From Bacillus sp. EB106-08-02-XG196 (lineage in GTDB: Bacteria > Bacillota > Bacilli > Bacillales > Cytobacillaceae), in contig NZ_JABWSY010000010.1 of NCBI RefSeq assembly GCF_013396335.1, forward strand, positions 105,517 to 169,516: DNA of 64,000 nucleotides, in the 5' to 3' direction. This document shows, one piece after another, positions 1 to 8,078 of the stretch; the first letter of the stretch is position 1, and each line of letters opens with the position of its first letter. A program made the position numbers and the translations under genes. The notes under the pieces are model-generated. The model saw only the letters and a list, made by a program, of their open reading frames with translations. It made no database searches and was not told the origin of the DNA.

Positions 1-1
1 T

Positions 2-388
2 GGTGAAAAGATGATGGGGGAAGGGATTGCGGTAAATCCTAGTGAAGGAAATATTCATTCACCAGTCAGCGGAACGATTATACTCACTGCAGCTACAAAG
101 CACGCTGTTGGCATTCGAGCAAAGGATGGAACAGAAATTCTTATCCATGTTGGGTTAGAAACTGTTGCTTTAAATGGAAAAGGTTTTACATTAGCAGTTA
201 ATGAAGGGGAAAAGGTTTCAGTTGGGCAGCTGCTAATGGAGGTGGACTGGGAATATATTAAGGCCCATGCAAAAAGCATCGTAACACCCATTGTCATTAC
301 AAATAGCCAGGATGGGAAAAAACATTATTCTCTCACAGACGAAAAGAGTGCTGTTCAGGGGAAAACAGTTATCATCTCTGGTACCTAA
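2..388 (+). CDS. PTS glucose-family IIA component (5' truncated)
   Basis: This is the C-terminal part of a Crr-type EIIA domain, which takes phosphate from HPr and passes it to an EIIB. The reading frame is open to the window edge (GEK precedes the first visible Met), so the true start lies outside. The phosphorylated histidine is in ILIHVGLETV at about residue 53 of the visible part, and the MMGEGIAV motif is typical of the family. About 35 residues of a normal 160-residue IIA are missing. The IICB gene that follows lacks its own IIA domain, so the two probably form one transporter. Family assignment is firm; the sugar is inferred from the neighbour. Confidence 0.9.
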   Translation, partial: GEKMMGEGIAVNPSEGNIHSPVSGTIILTAATKHAVGIRAKDGTEILIHVGLETVALNGKGFTLAVNEGEKVSVGQLLMEVDWEYIKAHAKSIVTPIVITNSQDGKKHYSLTDEKSAVQGKTVIISGT

Positions 389-646
389 AATTAATCTTCT
401 ATAAAGGGGGTGGTTGACTTCCAACAGTGAATGATTAGCATTAATAAGAGTTTTGGCCACTGAAGTACTCAATTTTGCTTGAAAAGGTCCAATTATTAAA
501 AATTCCATGCTAAAGAACTTATTATTCATTTTTTTCATCAATCTAAGATGGAATGAAAATCATTGAAACTTGTTAAAGTTTGTTGAGTTAACCGGGGCAG
601 TAAAGCTTTGTTCACTTTTTATAAAAAAGATAGGGGGAATAAAAAG

Positions 647-2092
647 ATGATGAAATATCTTCAAAGACTAGGCCGTTCCTTAATGCTTCCAGTAGCAGTA
701 TTACCTGCAGCAGCAATACTGATGGGTATCGGGTACTGGATTGACCCTACAGGCTGGGGTGCTGGAAATCCAGTAGCGGCTTTCTTAATTAAAGCAGGCG
801 GTTCGATTATTGATAACATGGCAATCCTCTTTGCTGTTGGTGTAGCACTGGGAATGTCAAAAGACAAAGATGGTTCAGCGGCACTAAGCGGTCTAGTGGC
901 TTATCTCGTTATTACAACTGTGTTATCCACAAATTCAGTGGCTTTGCTGCAAGGGGTCGACCCAGAAGCGGTAAACGCGGCCTTTGGAAAAATTGGAACA
1001 CAATTTACAGGGATTCTTTCAGGTATTATTGCCGCTATTATGTATAATCGTTTCAGTCATGTAAAGCTTCCAGATGCGTTGTCCTTCTTTAGTGGAAAAC
1101 GACTCGTTCCGATTATGACATCGGTAGCGATGTTAGCTGTATCATTAGTGATGTTTTTTGTTTGGCCAGTCGTTTTCTCCGGACTAGTTTCTTTTGGTAA
1201 AGGAATTAGTGATTTAGGTGCGATTGGTGCGGGTATATACGGTTTCTTCAACAGACTATTGATTCCAATCGGACTACACCATGCCTTAAACTCTGTATTC
1301 TGGTTTGATGTTGCAGGAATTAACGATATCGGTAATTTCTGGTCAAGTAAGGGTGAACAGGGCGTCACTGGTATGTATCAGGCTGGTTTCTTCCCAGTTA
1401 TGATGTTTGGTTTACCGGCAGCAGCTTTAGCAATGTACCACACAGCTAAATCTTCAAAGAAAAAAACAGTTGCGGCCTTAATGATGGCAGCTGGTGTAGC
1501 TTCATTCTTCACAGGTGTTACGGAACCTCTTGAATTTGCATTTATGTTTGTTGCACCCGTATTATATTTTGTTCATGCTATTTTGACTGGTATTTCATTA
1601 GCTGTTGCTGCTGCATTCCATTGGACAGCAGGATTTGGCTTTAGTGCAGGATTAGTTGACTTTGTGTTAAGTTTAAAAATTCCAATCGCCAATCAACCAT
1701 ATATGTTACTCGTACAAGGTCTTGTGTTTGCGGTGATCTACTATTTCTTATTCCGTTTTATCATTACAAAATTCAACTTAATGACTCCTGGTCGTGAAGA
1801 TGATATTGATGAAAGTTCGGATGAAGGTGTTGCAGCAGGAAATAAATTTGCTGTAATGGCTGCTAATATTTATGAAGGTTTAGGCGGGGACGCCAATGTA
1901 ACATCTGTGGACAATTGTGTAACACGTTTACGCTTAGAAGTTAAGGATATGGAAGCCGTTGACCAAAAGAAAATTAAATCGACGGGTGTTCCGGGTATTA
2001 ATGTTGTTGGTAAAAACAGCATTCAAGTCATTGTAGGAACAAATGTACAATTCGTAGCTGATGAGATCGCGAAAATCCGTAAGCAAAAATAA
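647..2092 (+). CDS. nagP: PTS IICB transporter, N-acetylglucosamine/glucose type
   Basis: A 481-residue membrane permease (EIIC) followed by an EIIB domain that takes up and phosphorylates a hexose. The EIIC part covers about residues 1-385 and ends near the TPGRED linker. The EIIB domain carries its phosphorylated cysteine in VDNCVTRLRLEV. ATG 647 is preferred over an upstream TTG at 608 because GGGGG lies 9 bases before it. No IIA domain is fused, so the IIA gene just upstream probably serves it. The sequence looks closest to GlcNAc permeases (NDIGNFW, TPGREDD), but glucose or another hexose cannot be excluded. A hairpin shared with the converging antiterminator gene ends the transcript. 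Confidence 0.85.
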   Translation: MMKYLQRLGRSLMLPVAVLPAAAILMGIGYWIDPTGWGAGNPVAAFLIKAGGSIIDNMAILFAVGVALGMSKDKDGSAALSGLVAYLVITTVLSTNSVALLQGVDPEAVNAAFGKIGTQFTGILSGIIAAIMYNRFSHVKLPDALSFFSGKRLVPIMTSVAMLAVSLVMFFVWPVVFSGLVSFGKGISDLGAIGAGIYGFFNRLLIPIGLHHALNSVFWFDVAGINDIGNFWSSKGEQGVTGMYQAGFFPVMMFGLPAAALAMYHTAKSSKKKTVAALMMAAGVASFFTGVTEPLEFAFMFVAPVLYFVHAILTGISLAVAAAFHWTAGFGFSAGLVDFVLSLKIPIANQPYMLLVQGLVFAVIYYFLFRFIITKFNLMTPGREDDIDESSDEGVAAGNKFAVMAANIYEGLGGDANVTSVDNCVTRLRLEVKDMEAVDQKKIKSTGVPGINVVGKNSIQVIVGTNVQFVADEIAKIRKQK

Positions 2093-2102
2093 TTTGTTAA
2101 TG

Positions 2103-2139
2103 AAAAACCGCCTGGATACCAATGGTCCAAGCGGTTTTT
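2103..2139 (+). terminator. Intrinsic terminator after the PTS IICB gene
   Basis: AAAAACCGC pairs with GCGGTTTTT around an 19-base interior that is itself partly complementary. The U-rich right arm serves the plus strand and the A-rich left arm could serve the converging minus-strand gene. Confidence 0.75.
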
Positions 2140-2144
2140 ATCGT

Positions 2145-2963
2145 TTAACGGTTTCTGATTCTTTCAATGTGAATGGTTATATAACCGAGTTCTTGTTCAG
2201 GAAGTTTGATACCATGGTTTTTCGCGAGAAGCTTGGCTACCTTCTGTGAAATTTTGTAGGAAGCAGTGAATTTTTTCTTAAGCATGTTCAGCATTTCATC
2301 ATCCATGATTGGCTGCGATTCATCTTGGAGTCTGGATAGAGTAAACCGAAGATGGGTCATTAACCGCTGGTAAGAAAGATCATCTTCCTCTATCGATATT
2401 TGAAGTGAATCTTTAATGGTTTGAATCATTTCACCAATGATGGCGGTTTGCCTTAATGTTTGTTTCATGTCGCCGCTTTGAGGCTTTGAGGTATGGATAT
2501 GCAAAGCAATATAGGCAGCTTCATCTACAGGCATTCTAACCTGCGACTTTTTTTCAATATGTCTGATTGCCCACATACCGATATCAAATTCTTTTTTGTA
2601 TAGGATTTTTATTTCATCAAAAAGCTTATTTTTAAGGTGAATTCCTTGTGTAGCTCTTTCGATGGCAAAAGACAAGTGATCGGTAAGACCAATATGGATA
2701 TGCTCATTTAATTTTAAACCCAGACATTCTTCTGCATAAGAGATGATTTCTTCTGAGATGGAAAAGTGTTCTACGGGTATTTGCTGCAAGAGCTGCTGGA
2801 ATTTTTCATTTTCTTTCATAACAAATAGCTTTTCAATTTTACCTGGATTAATAACGTCATTCTTCCGTTTTTGAAAGGCAATGCCAGCGCCAATTGCTAT
2901 TTTTTCTTCATTGTTGTCTGAAACCACAACAGCATTGTTATTGAGGATTTTTTTGATTTTCAC
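2145..2963 (-). CDS. BglG/LicT/GlcT-family transcriptional antiterminator
   Basis: A 272-residue RNA-binding antiterminator: an N-terminal CAT domain (about residues 1-55, starting KIKKILNNNAVVV) followed by two PRD domains whose histidines are controlled by PTS phosphorylation. Visible histidines are in GLTDHLSFAIERA and ALHIHT (PRD1) and THLRF (PRD2). GTG 2963 is chosen over the longer frame because AAGGAG sits about 10 bases upstream and the CAT domain starts exactly there. It converges on the PTS genes, so it probably controls them in response to their sugar. A matching RAT/terminator target was not recognised in the 389-646 leader; it may lie upstream of the window. Confidence 0.88.
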   Translation of the reverse strand: MKIKKILNNNAVVVSDNNEEKIAIGAGIAFQKRKNDVINPGKIEKLFVMKENEKFQQLLQQIPVEHFSISEEIISYAEECLGLKLNEHIHIGLTDHLSFAIERATQGIHLKNKLFDEIKILYKKEFDIGMWAIRHIEKKSQVRMPVDEAAYIALHIHTSKPQSGDMKQTLRQTAIIGEMIQTIKDSLQISIEEDDLSYQRLMTHLRFTLSRLQDESQPIMDDEMLNMLKKKFTASYKISQKVAKLLAKNHGIKLPEQELGYITIHIERIRNR

Positions 2964-3115
2964 AAAACGCCAACTCCTTGTAAAAGCCCTTACTTCCATC
3001 TTACATTTTAAAACAAATTGGGTCTACCTTTTAAAAAACAAAGCTATACAAAACGGCATAAAGAAGGTAAACTGAAATAATAACCAATAACTCCGATAAG
3101 AAAGGTGGGTTTTAT

Positions 3116-3538
3116 TTGTCTGATAAAGTACGTTCTGTACCAAGACCACTTGTGAAAACAAACCAATGGGTGATTGTCATTAGTGCCGTATTAACCCTGG
3201 TTTTCGCTGAAGGATGGTTTTTAATAGTCCCATTACTTGCAGGAATATCAGGAATTGTCTTTAAATATAATCCCGTAATGAATATTGCAAGGCTTTTTCT
3301 AAAGAAAAAGCCAGAAGAGTATATCCCGGAGGACTGGGAACAGCAGCAATTCAATCAAAAAATAGCTGTATTTTGTTTGGCAGCTGGGTTCATAGGTTTT
3401 CTGCTTGGCTGGAACACGGTGGGGTATGTTTTCACAATTATGGTTGCGACCGCGGCATTTGTAGCAATCCTCGGATTTTGCATTGGCTGTTTTATTCATT
3501 ATCAGTGGAAAATGTTTCAATATAAAAGAGCAAATTAA
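3116..3538 (+). CDS. DUF4395 family membrane protein
   Basis: A 140-residue integral membrane protein with four hydrophobic segments (about residues 19-35, 36-52, 84-102 and 103-125) and a hydrophilic central loop rich in Lys and Glu. It fits the DUF4395 family, whose function is not known; conserved features include NPVMN in the first half and a small Cys in GFCIGCF near the end. TTG 3116 is the start, with AAAGGTGG 8 bases upstream. It is a single-gene unit ended by a perfect hairpin shared with the converging MFS gene. Confidence 0.75.
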   Translation: MSDKVRSVPRPLVKTNQWVIVISAVLTLVFAEGWFLIVPLLAGISGIVFKYNPVMNIARLFLKKKPEEYIPEDWEQQQFNQKIAVFCLAAGFIGFLLGWNTVGYVFTIMVATAAFVAILGFCIGCFIHYQWKMFQYKRAN

Positions 3539-3543
3539 ACATA

Positions 3544-3588
3544 AGAAAGGACTGATGCGATCATGCCGCATCAGTCCTTTCTTTACTA
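3544..3588 (+). terminator. Bidirectional terminator
   Basis: A perfect 16-bp stem (AGAAAGGACTGATGCG and its complement, 7-base loop) lies between two converging genes, with T-rich and A-rich flanks on the two sides. Confidence 0.85.
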
Positions 3589-4776
3589 TACAACTGCTTT
3601 AGTTTTAAGTGAACGTTTTTGCCAAGTAAAGGTAATAAATAAGGTAATGATTAATAAAACAAATCCTAAGATAAATGGATAGGTAATTTTGACATCATAT
3701 AGCAATCCTGCAAGTGTTGGCCCAAGTACGTTGCCAATACTCATATAAGCATTATTCATCCCCATCGCAAAGCCCTGTTCGTTTCCTGCAAGTTTAGAAA
3801 TCAACGTATTCAACACCGGGCGGAGAATAGAGGTTGATAGGAAAATGAAAAGTGAGATGACAAAGAATAGAGAGTAGCTGGAAGCGAATAGCGAAAATAA
3901 AAATCCAGCTGCAGCTACAGCAATAAATACATTCAACACAGATCTTTCACCGTACCGATTTACAATTTTATCAACAACAAAGAGCTGAACAATAACACTG
4001 ACAACTCCAGTTGCCGTAACCATTATCGCGATATCTTTCGCAGATGATTGAAATTGATTATCAAGATATAAACCAATAACCGATTCGTAGGCAATTAATC
4101 CAAAACTCATTACGAGTGTAATAATAAGCGGAATAAAATAAGGCATATTTACTGAGCGAGCTATTTTGCGTACCATGGACTCATCGGGGACCATTTCTGC
4201 CGAATCTCCAGCAGGAGCTGTTTGACTCTCTTTTAAAAGAAAAATGGAAAACAATACAGAGACTAGAGATACAAGTGCTGAAACTAAAATAGGGAATTTC
4301 AAGCCGAACCCTGCTAAGAATCCACCAATTCCAGGTCCTACAACAATACCAAGAGACATCGCTGCCGATACTAAGCTATTCCCTTTCGCCCGTTGATCCA
4401 TCGTCGTAATGTCTGCGATATAAGCGAAAATGGCTGGTACCAGCATAGCACAGCCAATGCCGCCAACCGCACGAGAGGCGTAAAGTAGCCAGATTGAATT
4501 AGAAAAGTAAAAAATGAACATCGACAGAGTAAGACCTGCTAGTCCGTATATAATCATCTTTCGGCGGCCATATTGATCGGTCCATTTACCTGCAATCGGA
4601 GAAAAGATGAACTGTGCTCCAGCAAAGATAGCAATGAACAGTCCTGCGGCAGTTCCGCCTTGATTAATCGACTCTAAATAGGCTGGTAATATGGGAATGA
4701 TGATACCAAAACTCCCTATTGCTATAAACATGTTGATCATCAACATGATGATTTTTTTTCGTTGATCTCCGGTCAT
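3586..4776 (-). CDS. MFS multidrug efflux transporter (NorA/Bmr type)
   Basis: A 396-residue 12-helix drug:proton antiporter of the DHA1 group. Motif A is visible as GKWTDQYGRRK between helices 2 and 3 and motif C as GIVVGPGIGGFLAG in helix 5, the latter marking drug/H+ antiporters. The ATG has an AGAAAGGTGG ribosome site. It is transcribed alone. Resemblance is to the NorA/Bmr/Blt group; the substrates cannot be read from sequence. No adjacent regulator gene is present. Confidence 0.85.
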   Translation of the reverse strand: MTGDQRKKIIMLMINMFIAIGSFGIIIPILPAYLESINQGGTAAGLFIAIFAGAQFIFSPIAGKWTDQYGRRKMIIYGLAGLTLSMFIFYFSNSIWLLYASRAVGGIGCAMLVPAIFAYIADITTMDQRAKGNSLVSAAMSLGIVVGPGIGGFLAGFGLKFPILVSALVSLVSVLFSIFLLKESQTAPAGDSAEMVPDESMVRKIARSVNMPYFIPLIITLVMSFGLIAYESVIGLYLDNQFQSSAKDIAIMVTATGVVSVIVQLFVVDKIVNRYGERSVLNVFIAVAAAGFLFSLFASSYSLFFVISLFIFLSTSILRPVLNTLISKLAGNEQGFAMGMNNAYMSIGNVLGPTLAGLLYDVKITYPFILGFVLLIITLFITFTWQKRSLKTKAVV

Positions 4777-4901
4777 ATAAAGCCACCTTTCTCATAAAGA
4801 TTACACACTCAAATATAGTGTTAACCTTTTGCACTGCTTACTATCATATATAGGCATACAGGCTTTTGTCAAAGAGAAAGTTTATTTTGAAAAGATATGG
4901 A

Positions 4902-4929
4902 TTGTGACTTGTTAGGAAATTGTTATAGA
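4902..4929 (+). promoter_or_regulatory. Candidate sigma-A promoter for the YgbA-like gene
   Basis: TTGTGA, a 16-base spacer and TATAGA lie about 95 bases before the start codon of the next gene. Match is moderate. Confidence 0.4.
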
Positions 4930-5021
4930 TTAGTGATTTTTAGGGTGAGATTCTGTGATATGTTCTAAGTAGAAACACATTTGGGGAGTAGATCTATCTT
5001 GTTAAAGGGGGTTTACGTTCA

Positions 5022-5366
5022 ATGATTAGGCAATTAAATACGGGTCTAAACATTCAGAAGGAAAAAGAAATGGTTACCAAGATGATTGAGTTGTATTGTC
5101 GGAGAAAGCATCAACATCGGGATGAACTATGTAAGGAATGTCAGAATTTAAAAACCTATGCACATATGAGACTTTCACTATGTAGATTTGGAGAAGAAAA
5201 AAGTGCCTGCTCTAATTGTTCTGTGCACTGTTACAAACCAAAATATCGGCTAAAAATGAAATCGGTCATGCGTTATTCAGGACCATGGATGCTGTTGTAC
5301 CATCCGGTTTACTCCGTAAAGCATTTGCTCAATAAATCCAAGAAACAAATGAAAAGTGTGGAATAG
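5022..5366 (+). CDS. YgbA-like 'nitrous oxide-stimulated promoter' family protein
   Basis: A 114-residue basic, Cys-rich protein. Cysteines in LYCRRKH, LCKECQN, LCRFG and ACSNCSVHCY look like metal ligands. The pattern matches the YgbA_NO family, whose E. coli member is under nitric-oxide control (NsrR); its biochemical role is unknown. Start ATG 5022 has AAAGGGGG about 11 bases upstream. The protein ends with a basic tail. It is transcribed alone. Its presence in the same window as nos maturation genes is suggestive of nitrogen-oxide physiology but the loci are 40 kb apart. Confidence 0.7.
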   Translation: MIRQLNTGLNIQKEKEMVTKMIELYCRRKHQHRDELCKECQNLKTYAHMRLSLCRFGEEKSACSNCSVHCYKPKYRLKMKSVMRYSGPWMLLYHPVYSVKHLLNKSKKQMKSVE

Positions 5367-5463
5367 CATGTTCCACGCTTTTACTTTTTGACAAATCTGT
5401 ACAAAATAATGTTAGGATTTGGTATTATTTTACTAAGGGTTTCTTAATAAGGGAGGGAGTAAA

Positions 5464-5688
5464 ATGACGGGGACAATCGCAGTTATTATGGTATTCTCGA
5501 TTCCGATCATTGCTATTTTAACGACCCATTTTCAAAAGCAGAATAAATTAAAATACAAAATGATTCAAGGGGAACTTGAACTAGAAAAACTAAAACATCA
5601 GAATTATTTAATTGAAACAGAAAGAATGAGACTCGAACTTGAGCAGATGAAGCTAGAAGAGCCGAAGGATAAAATAAATATTAGCTAA
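5464..5688 (+). CDS. Small membrane-anchored coiled-coil protein
   Basis: A 74-residue protein of no recognised family. Residues 1-22 form one hydrophobic helix (N-terminal anchor) and residues 30-68 are a strongly heptad-like charged helix rich in Glu, Lys and Leu, i.e. a short cytoplasmic coiled coil. GGGAGGGAG lies 4-10 bases before ATG 5464. A terminator hairpin follows directly. Single-gene unit; function unknown. Confidence 0.7.
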   Translation: MTGTIAVIMVFSIPIIAILTTHFQKQNKLKYKMIQGELELEKLKHQNYLIETERMRLELEQMKLEEPKDKINIS

Positions 5689-5689
5689 A

Positions 5690-5735
5690 AAAATAGTGTG
5701 GAATCATCGGTATACGGTGATAACACACTATTTTA
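5690..5735 (+). terminator. Terminator after the small coiled-coil gene
   Basis: AAATAGTGTG pairs with CACACTATTT, followed by T residues; A-rich on the left side, so it may also serve the converging operon. Confidence 0.7.
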
Positions 5736-5779
5736 AGTTAAACACGATTGAGGCTAAATGAGACTTTTGCATTCAAGGC

Positions 5780-6748
5780 CTAACCTCCAATCTTTGTTCT
5801 ATTGGGCTTTAAATGGGTGATCAAACCGTCATAGTCGGTGAAATACAAGTCAATATCAGGCTTTTCGTCAAGATAATGCCCTTGCAAAAGCTGATAGTAG
5901 TTTACCCGATGAAGGGAATCATATGGTTTAATCGGAAAACGATTGTTGACTTTATAGTATAAATGAACAGCTTTTTGGACTTTGTCGATGAGAGGAGCCA
6001 GCGTTTTTTCTTTTTCTTCAAATAACTCGTACGTTTCTTTAGACATATAGTAGGGCTTATCAGGGATACCGCCGATATAAGGAGCCAGCTGTTCAAAATC
6101 GATACTGTAGTCCTCCTTAATAAGGATGGTTCTATTAATGCCATTTGGCAAATCCTTTGCAAAGCAGGTGATGGCTTCGTGAACATCATTGATAGTTACC
6201 TTAATTGCAGGCCACTCGACGGAATCGCCTTGTTTTTTCACTTTTGAGATCAATTTTGGTTTATCCAGTGACTTCTTAGCATGGCTTCCAAAGAAGTTAT
6301 AAATCATGACGTATCCGATTAACCCGCCAATGGCAATCCCAAAAAGGACGCCAATCACAGTAAAGGCGGGAGCAATGTTAGTAACGGAGTCTAACCATTC
6401 CCCCAGCTTAACGCCGCCAAAAATGGACATACCAAGGGCAACCCCAATCATTAGGTGTAGAGACAAGGTTGTGACTAAGAAGCTAAGAAACTCCTGGAAA
6501 TGTGATTGGGCAGTACGTGTTTCCTGGCTAAGATGCTTTCTTACTTCTTCCTGCATTTCTGCTGAAACATTGTATTCATTAAAGAACTTTTCAATAAATT
6601 CATTCGTAGAGTCAGGGGTATTTATTAAAATGTAACTGGATTTTTCAAAATTCCCCCTGTGATAATGGATGTAAATCCATTTTTCTTCATTGTCCAAAAT
6701 AAACCTTTCCACCATTTTTCCATGCTCTTTAATAAATTCTTTCTTCAT
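5780..6748 (-). CDS. AtpI/AtpZ-like membrane protein with extra N- and C-terminal domains
   Basis: A 322-residue protein in three parts. Residues 1-85 are soluble; residues 86-150 hold two membrane helices with GVKLGEWLDSVTNIAPAF and a Gly-rich second helix, a layout like AtpZ/AtpI/AtpQ accessory proteins of ATP synthases; residues 165-322 are a soluble domain (GGIPDKPYYMSKETYELFEE is its best landmark) resembling a small Bacillaceae family of unknown function, possibly DUF3939 (from memory, unchecked). Its ATG overlaps the stop of the b-subunit-like gene by 4 bases, so it is the last gene of the orphan F0 operon. A role in assembly or gating of that F0 is inference. Confidence 0.65.
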   Translation of the reverse strand: MKKEFIKEHGKMVERFILDNEEKWIYIHYHRGNFEKSSYILINTPDSTNEFIEKFFNEYNVSAEMQEEVRKHLSQETRTAQSHFQEFLSFLVTTLSLHLMIGVALGMSIFGGVKLGEWLDSVTNIAPAFTVIGVLFGIAIGGLIGYVMIYNFFGSHAKKSLDKPKLISKVKKQGDSVEWPAIKVTINDVHEAITCFAKDLPNGINRTILIKEDYSIDFEQLAPYIGGIPDKPYYMSKETYELFEEKEKTLAPLIDKVQKAVHLYYKVNNRFPIKPYDSLHRVNYYQLLQGHYLDEKPDIDLYFTDYDGLITHLKPNRTKIGG

Positions 6749-7116
6749 GATGCACCACGCTCCCTCATTCTCCTAATATCTTCATAGGCCTGAGAACGAA
6801 TGACCAAGGCATCTTTTCTAGCTTCTTTCACAATAGACGAGGCTTCTTGCCGGGCCTGTAAAATAAGTTCCTTTGCCTCACGTTTTGCCTTTTCAGTCAT
6901 TTCGCGCTGCTCCATTAAAAGCCGATCACATTCTTGTTTTTGGGCTTCTGCGAGCTTAAGCTTATGATCAATCGAATCCCTCCGATTCTCCAATGCACAA
7001 AGAACCTTACCGAGAAGTTTTCGCTTTAGGATGAAAATAAGAACCGTAAATAAAATAGCTTGATAGATCATGGTGCCGAGTGAAATTTGCATCCCAAAGA
7101 TTTCAATATCCCCCAT
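6745..7116 (-). CDS. Shortened F0 ATP synthase b subunit-like protein
   Basis: A 123-residue protein with one N-terminal membrane helix (about residues 12-31) and a long charged helix, the plan of subunit b (peripheral stalk). Landmarks are FILKRKLLGKVL after the helix, then RRDSIDHKLKLAEAQKQ and the Ala/Glu/Lys-rich repeat typical of b. Usual Bacillus b is about 170 residues; the missing C-terminal part is the region that binds the F1 delta subunit, so this stalk probably cannot hold an F1 in the ordinary way. It lies 23 bases after the a-subunit gene and overlaps the next gene by 4 bases. Genes for delta, alpha, gamma, beta, epsilon and c are absent here. Confidence 0.8.
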   Translation of the reverse strand: MGDIEIFGMQISLGTMIYQAILFTVLIFILKRKLLGKVLCALENRRDSIDHKLKLAEAQKQECDRLLMEQREMTEKAKREAKELILQARQEASSIVKEARKDALVIRSQAYEDIRRMRERGAS

Positions 7117-7139
7117 TTTTTACACCTCATTCTACGCCT

Positions 7140-7883
7140 TTAAGCGGCTTCTTTTACTCTTATGCCGATATAGACCATAAAAAGTGTCACAAAAATGTAT
7201 GCCTGGATACCACCGATGAATAAGCAAAATGCCTGCCAAATTATGACTGGCGCTGCTGCGAGCAATCCGGCCCCAATACCAGTGAATAGACCAAAATCAA
7301 ACCCTTTTAAGACGGCTCCCATAAGAATAACGAGCATTACCTCTCCCGCATAAATATTACCGAACAACCGGAGACCAAGGGTAAGGGTTGTTGCAATCTG
7401 CTCTAGAATGTTAATAACGACAAGTGGTTTAAAGGGCTTAAAGAAACTTAAAATAAACTTTTTAAATCCATGGGTGCGGATGGCAATAAAATGTGTGTAA
7501 ACAATTAACATAATCGCCATTGTCATCGTAACATGGGCATCAGCAGTCGGCGATTTCCACCAAACGGCATGGTTTTCACCGGCGATAATGGAAAAAGGAA
7601 TCCCCATTATATTAGCGATGAATAAATAAAGCATAAGCCCTATGCCTGCTGAGAGAATGAAGAAGTTTTTTTGGCTTCCCATTGAATTATCCATGATAGC
7701 TTGTACGAATTCCATGAGCCATTCGATCATATTTTGAAGTTTACCCGGCTTTTTTTCGGTAATGTTTCTGGTACATACAAACACGATGAGAAGGACAGCA
7801 ATTGCTGCAATTGTGCTGGTTAGGATAATAGATAGATCAAATGTCAATCCAAATAACTGTACGAGAGGACGGGTGGAGTGCAT
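7140..7883 (-). CDS. Orphan F0 ATP synthase subunit a
   Basis: A 247-residue AtpB-family protein, the stator half-channel for ions. It keeps the essential arginine in LTLGLRLFGNIYAGEVML, the Glu in the same segment and the PTADAHVTMTMA segment. Five or six membrane helices are visible. ATG 7883 has AGAAAGGAGG 8 bases upstream; the frame upstream has no ribosome site. It heads a three-gene operon with a short b subunit and an AtpI/Z-like fusion. No c-ring gene or F1 gene lies within 5 kb on either side, so this is a second, partial F0 in addition to the complete synthase the cell must have elsewhere (inference). Confidence 0.88.
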   Translation of the reverse strand: MHSTRPLVQLFGLTFDLSIILTSTIAAIAVLLIVFVCTRNITEKKPGKLQNMIEWLMEFVQAIMDNSMGSQKNFFILSAGIGLMLYLFIANIMGIPFSIIAGENHAVWWKSPTADAHVTMTMAIMLIVYTHFIAIRTHGFKKFILSFFKPFKPLVVINILEQIATTLTLGLRLFGNIYAGEVMLVILMGAVLKGFDFGLFTGIGAGLLAAAPVIIWQAFCLFIGGIQAYIFVTLFMVYIGIRVKEAA

Positions 7884-8043
7884 ATGGTTTAACCTCCTTT
7901 CTGTTATAGGATATGTACAGAAAGCGGCGGGGAAGAAGTGGATGAATATGTAACTTACACTTCTATTATACAATAATATTTTTAAAAAATGGGACTATTT
8001 GACTAAAAACGCAAAAAATTCAGAAATTATTTAATAAATCCCT

Positions 8044-8078
8044 AAAAAAAGGTTCTATCCATTAGATAGGACCTATTC
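8044..8078 (-). terminator. Terminator after the K+ channel gene
   Basis: On the minus strand AGGTCCTATC pairs with GATAGAACCT, followed by a run of seven U. Confidence 0.8.

Noticed and set aside
389..646. Possible RAT antiterminator target before the PTS IICB gene
   Set aside because: Only weak, non-matching inverted repeats were seen; no hairpin plus U tract resembling a known RAT/terminator pair.
6306..6635. 109-codon plus-strand frame inside the AtpI/Z-like gene
   Set aside because: Antisense shadow of a coupled operon gene, without start signals.
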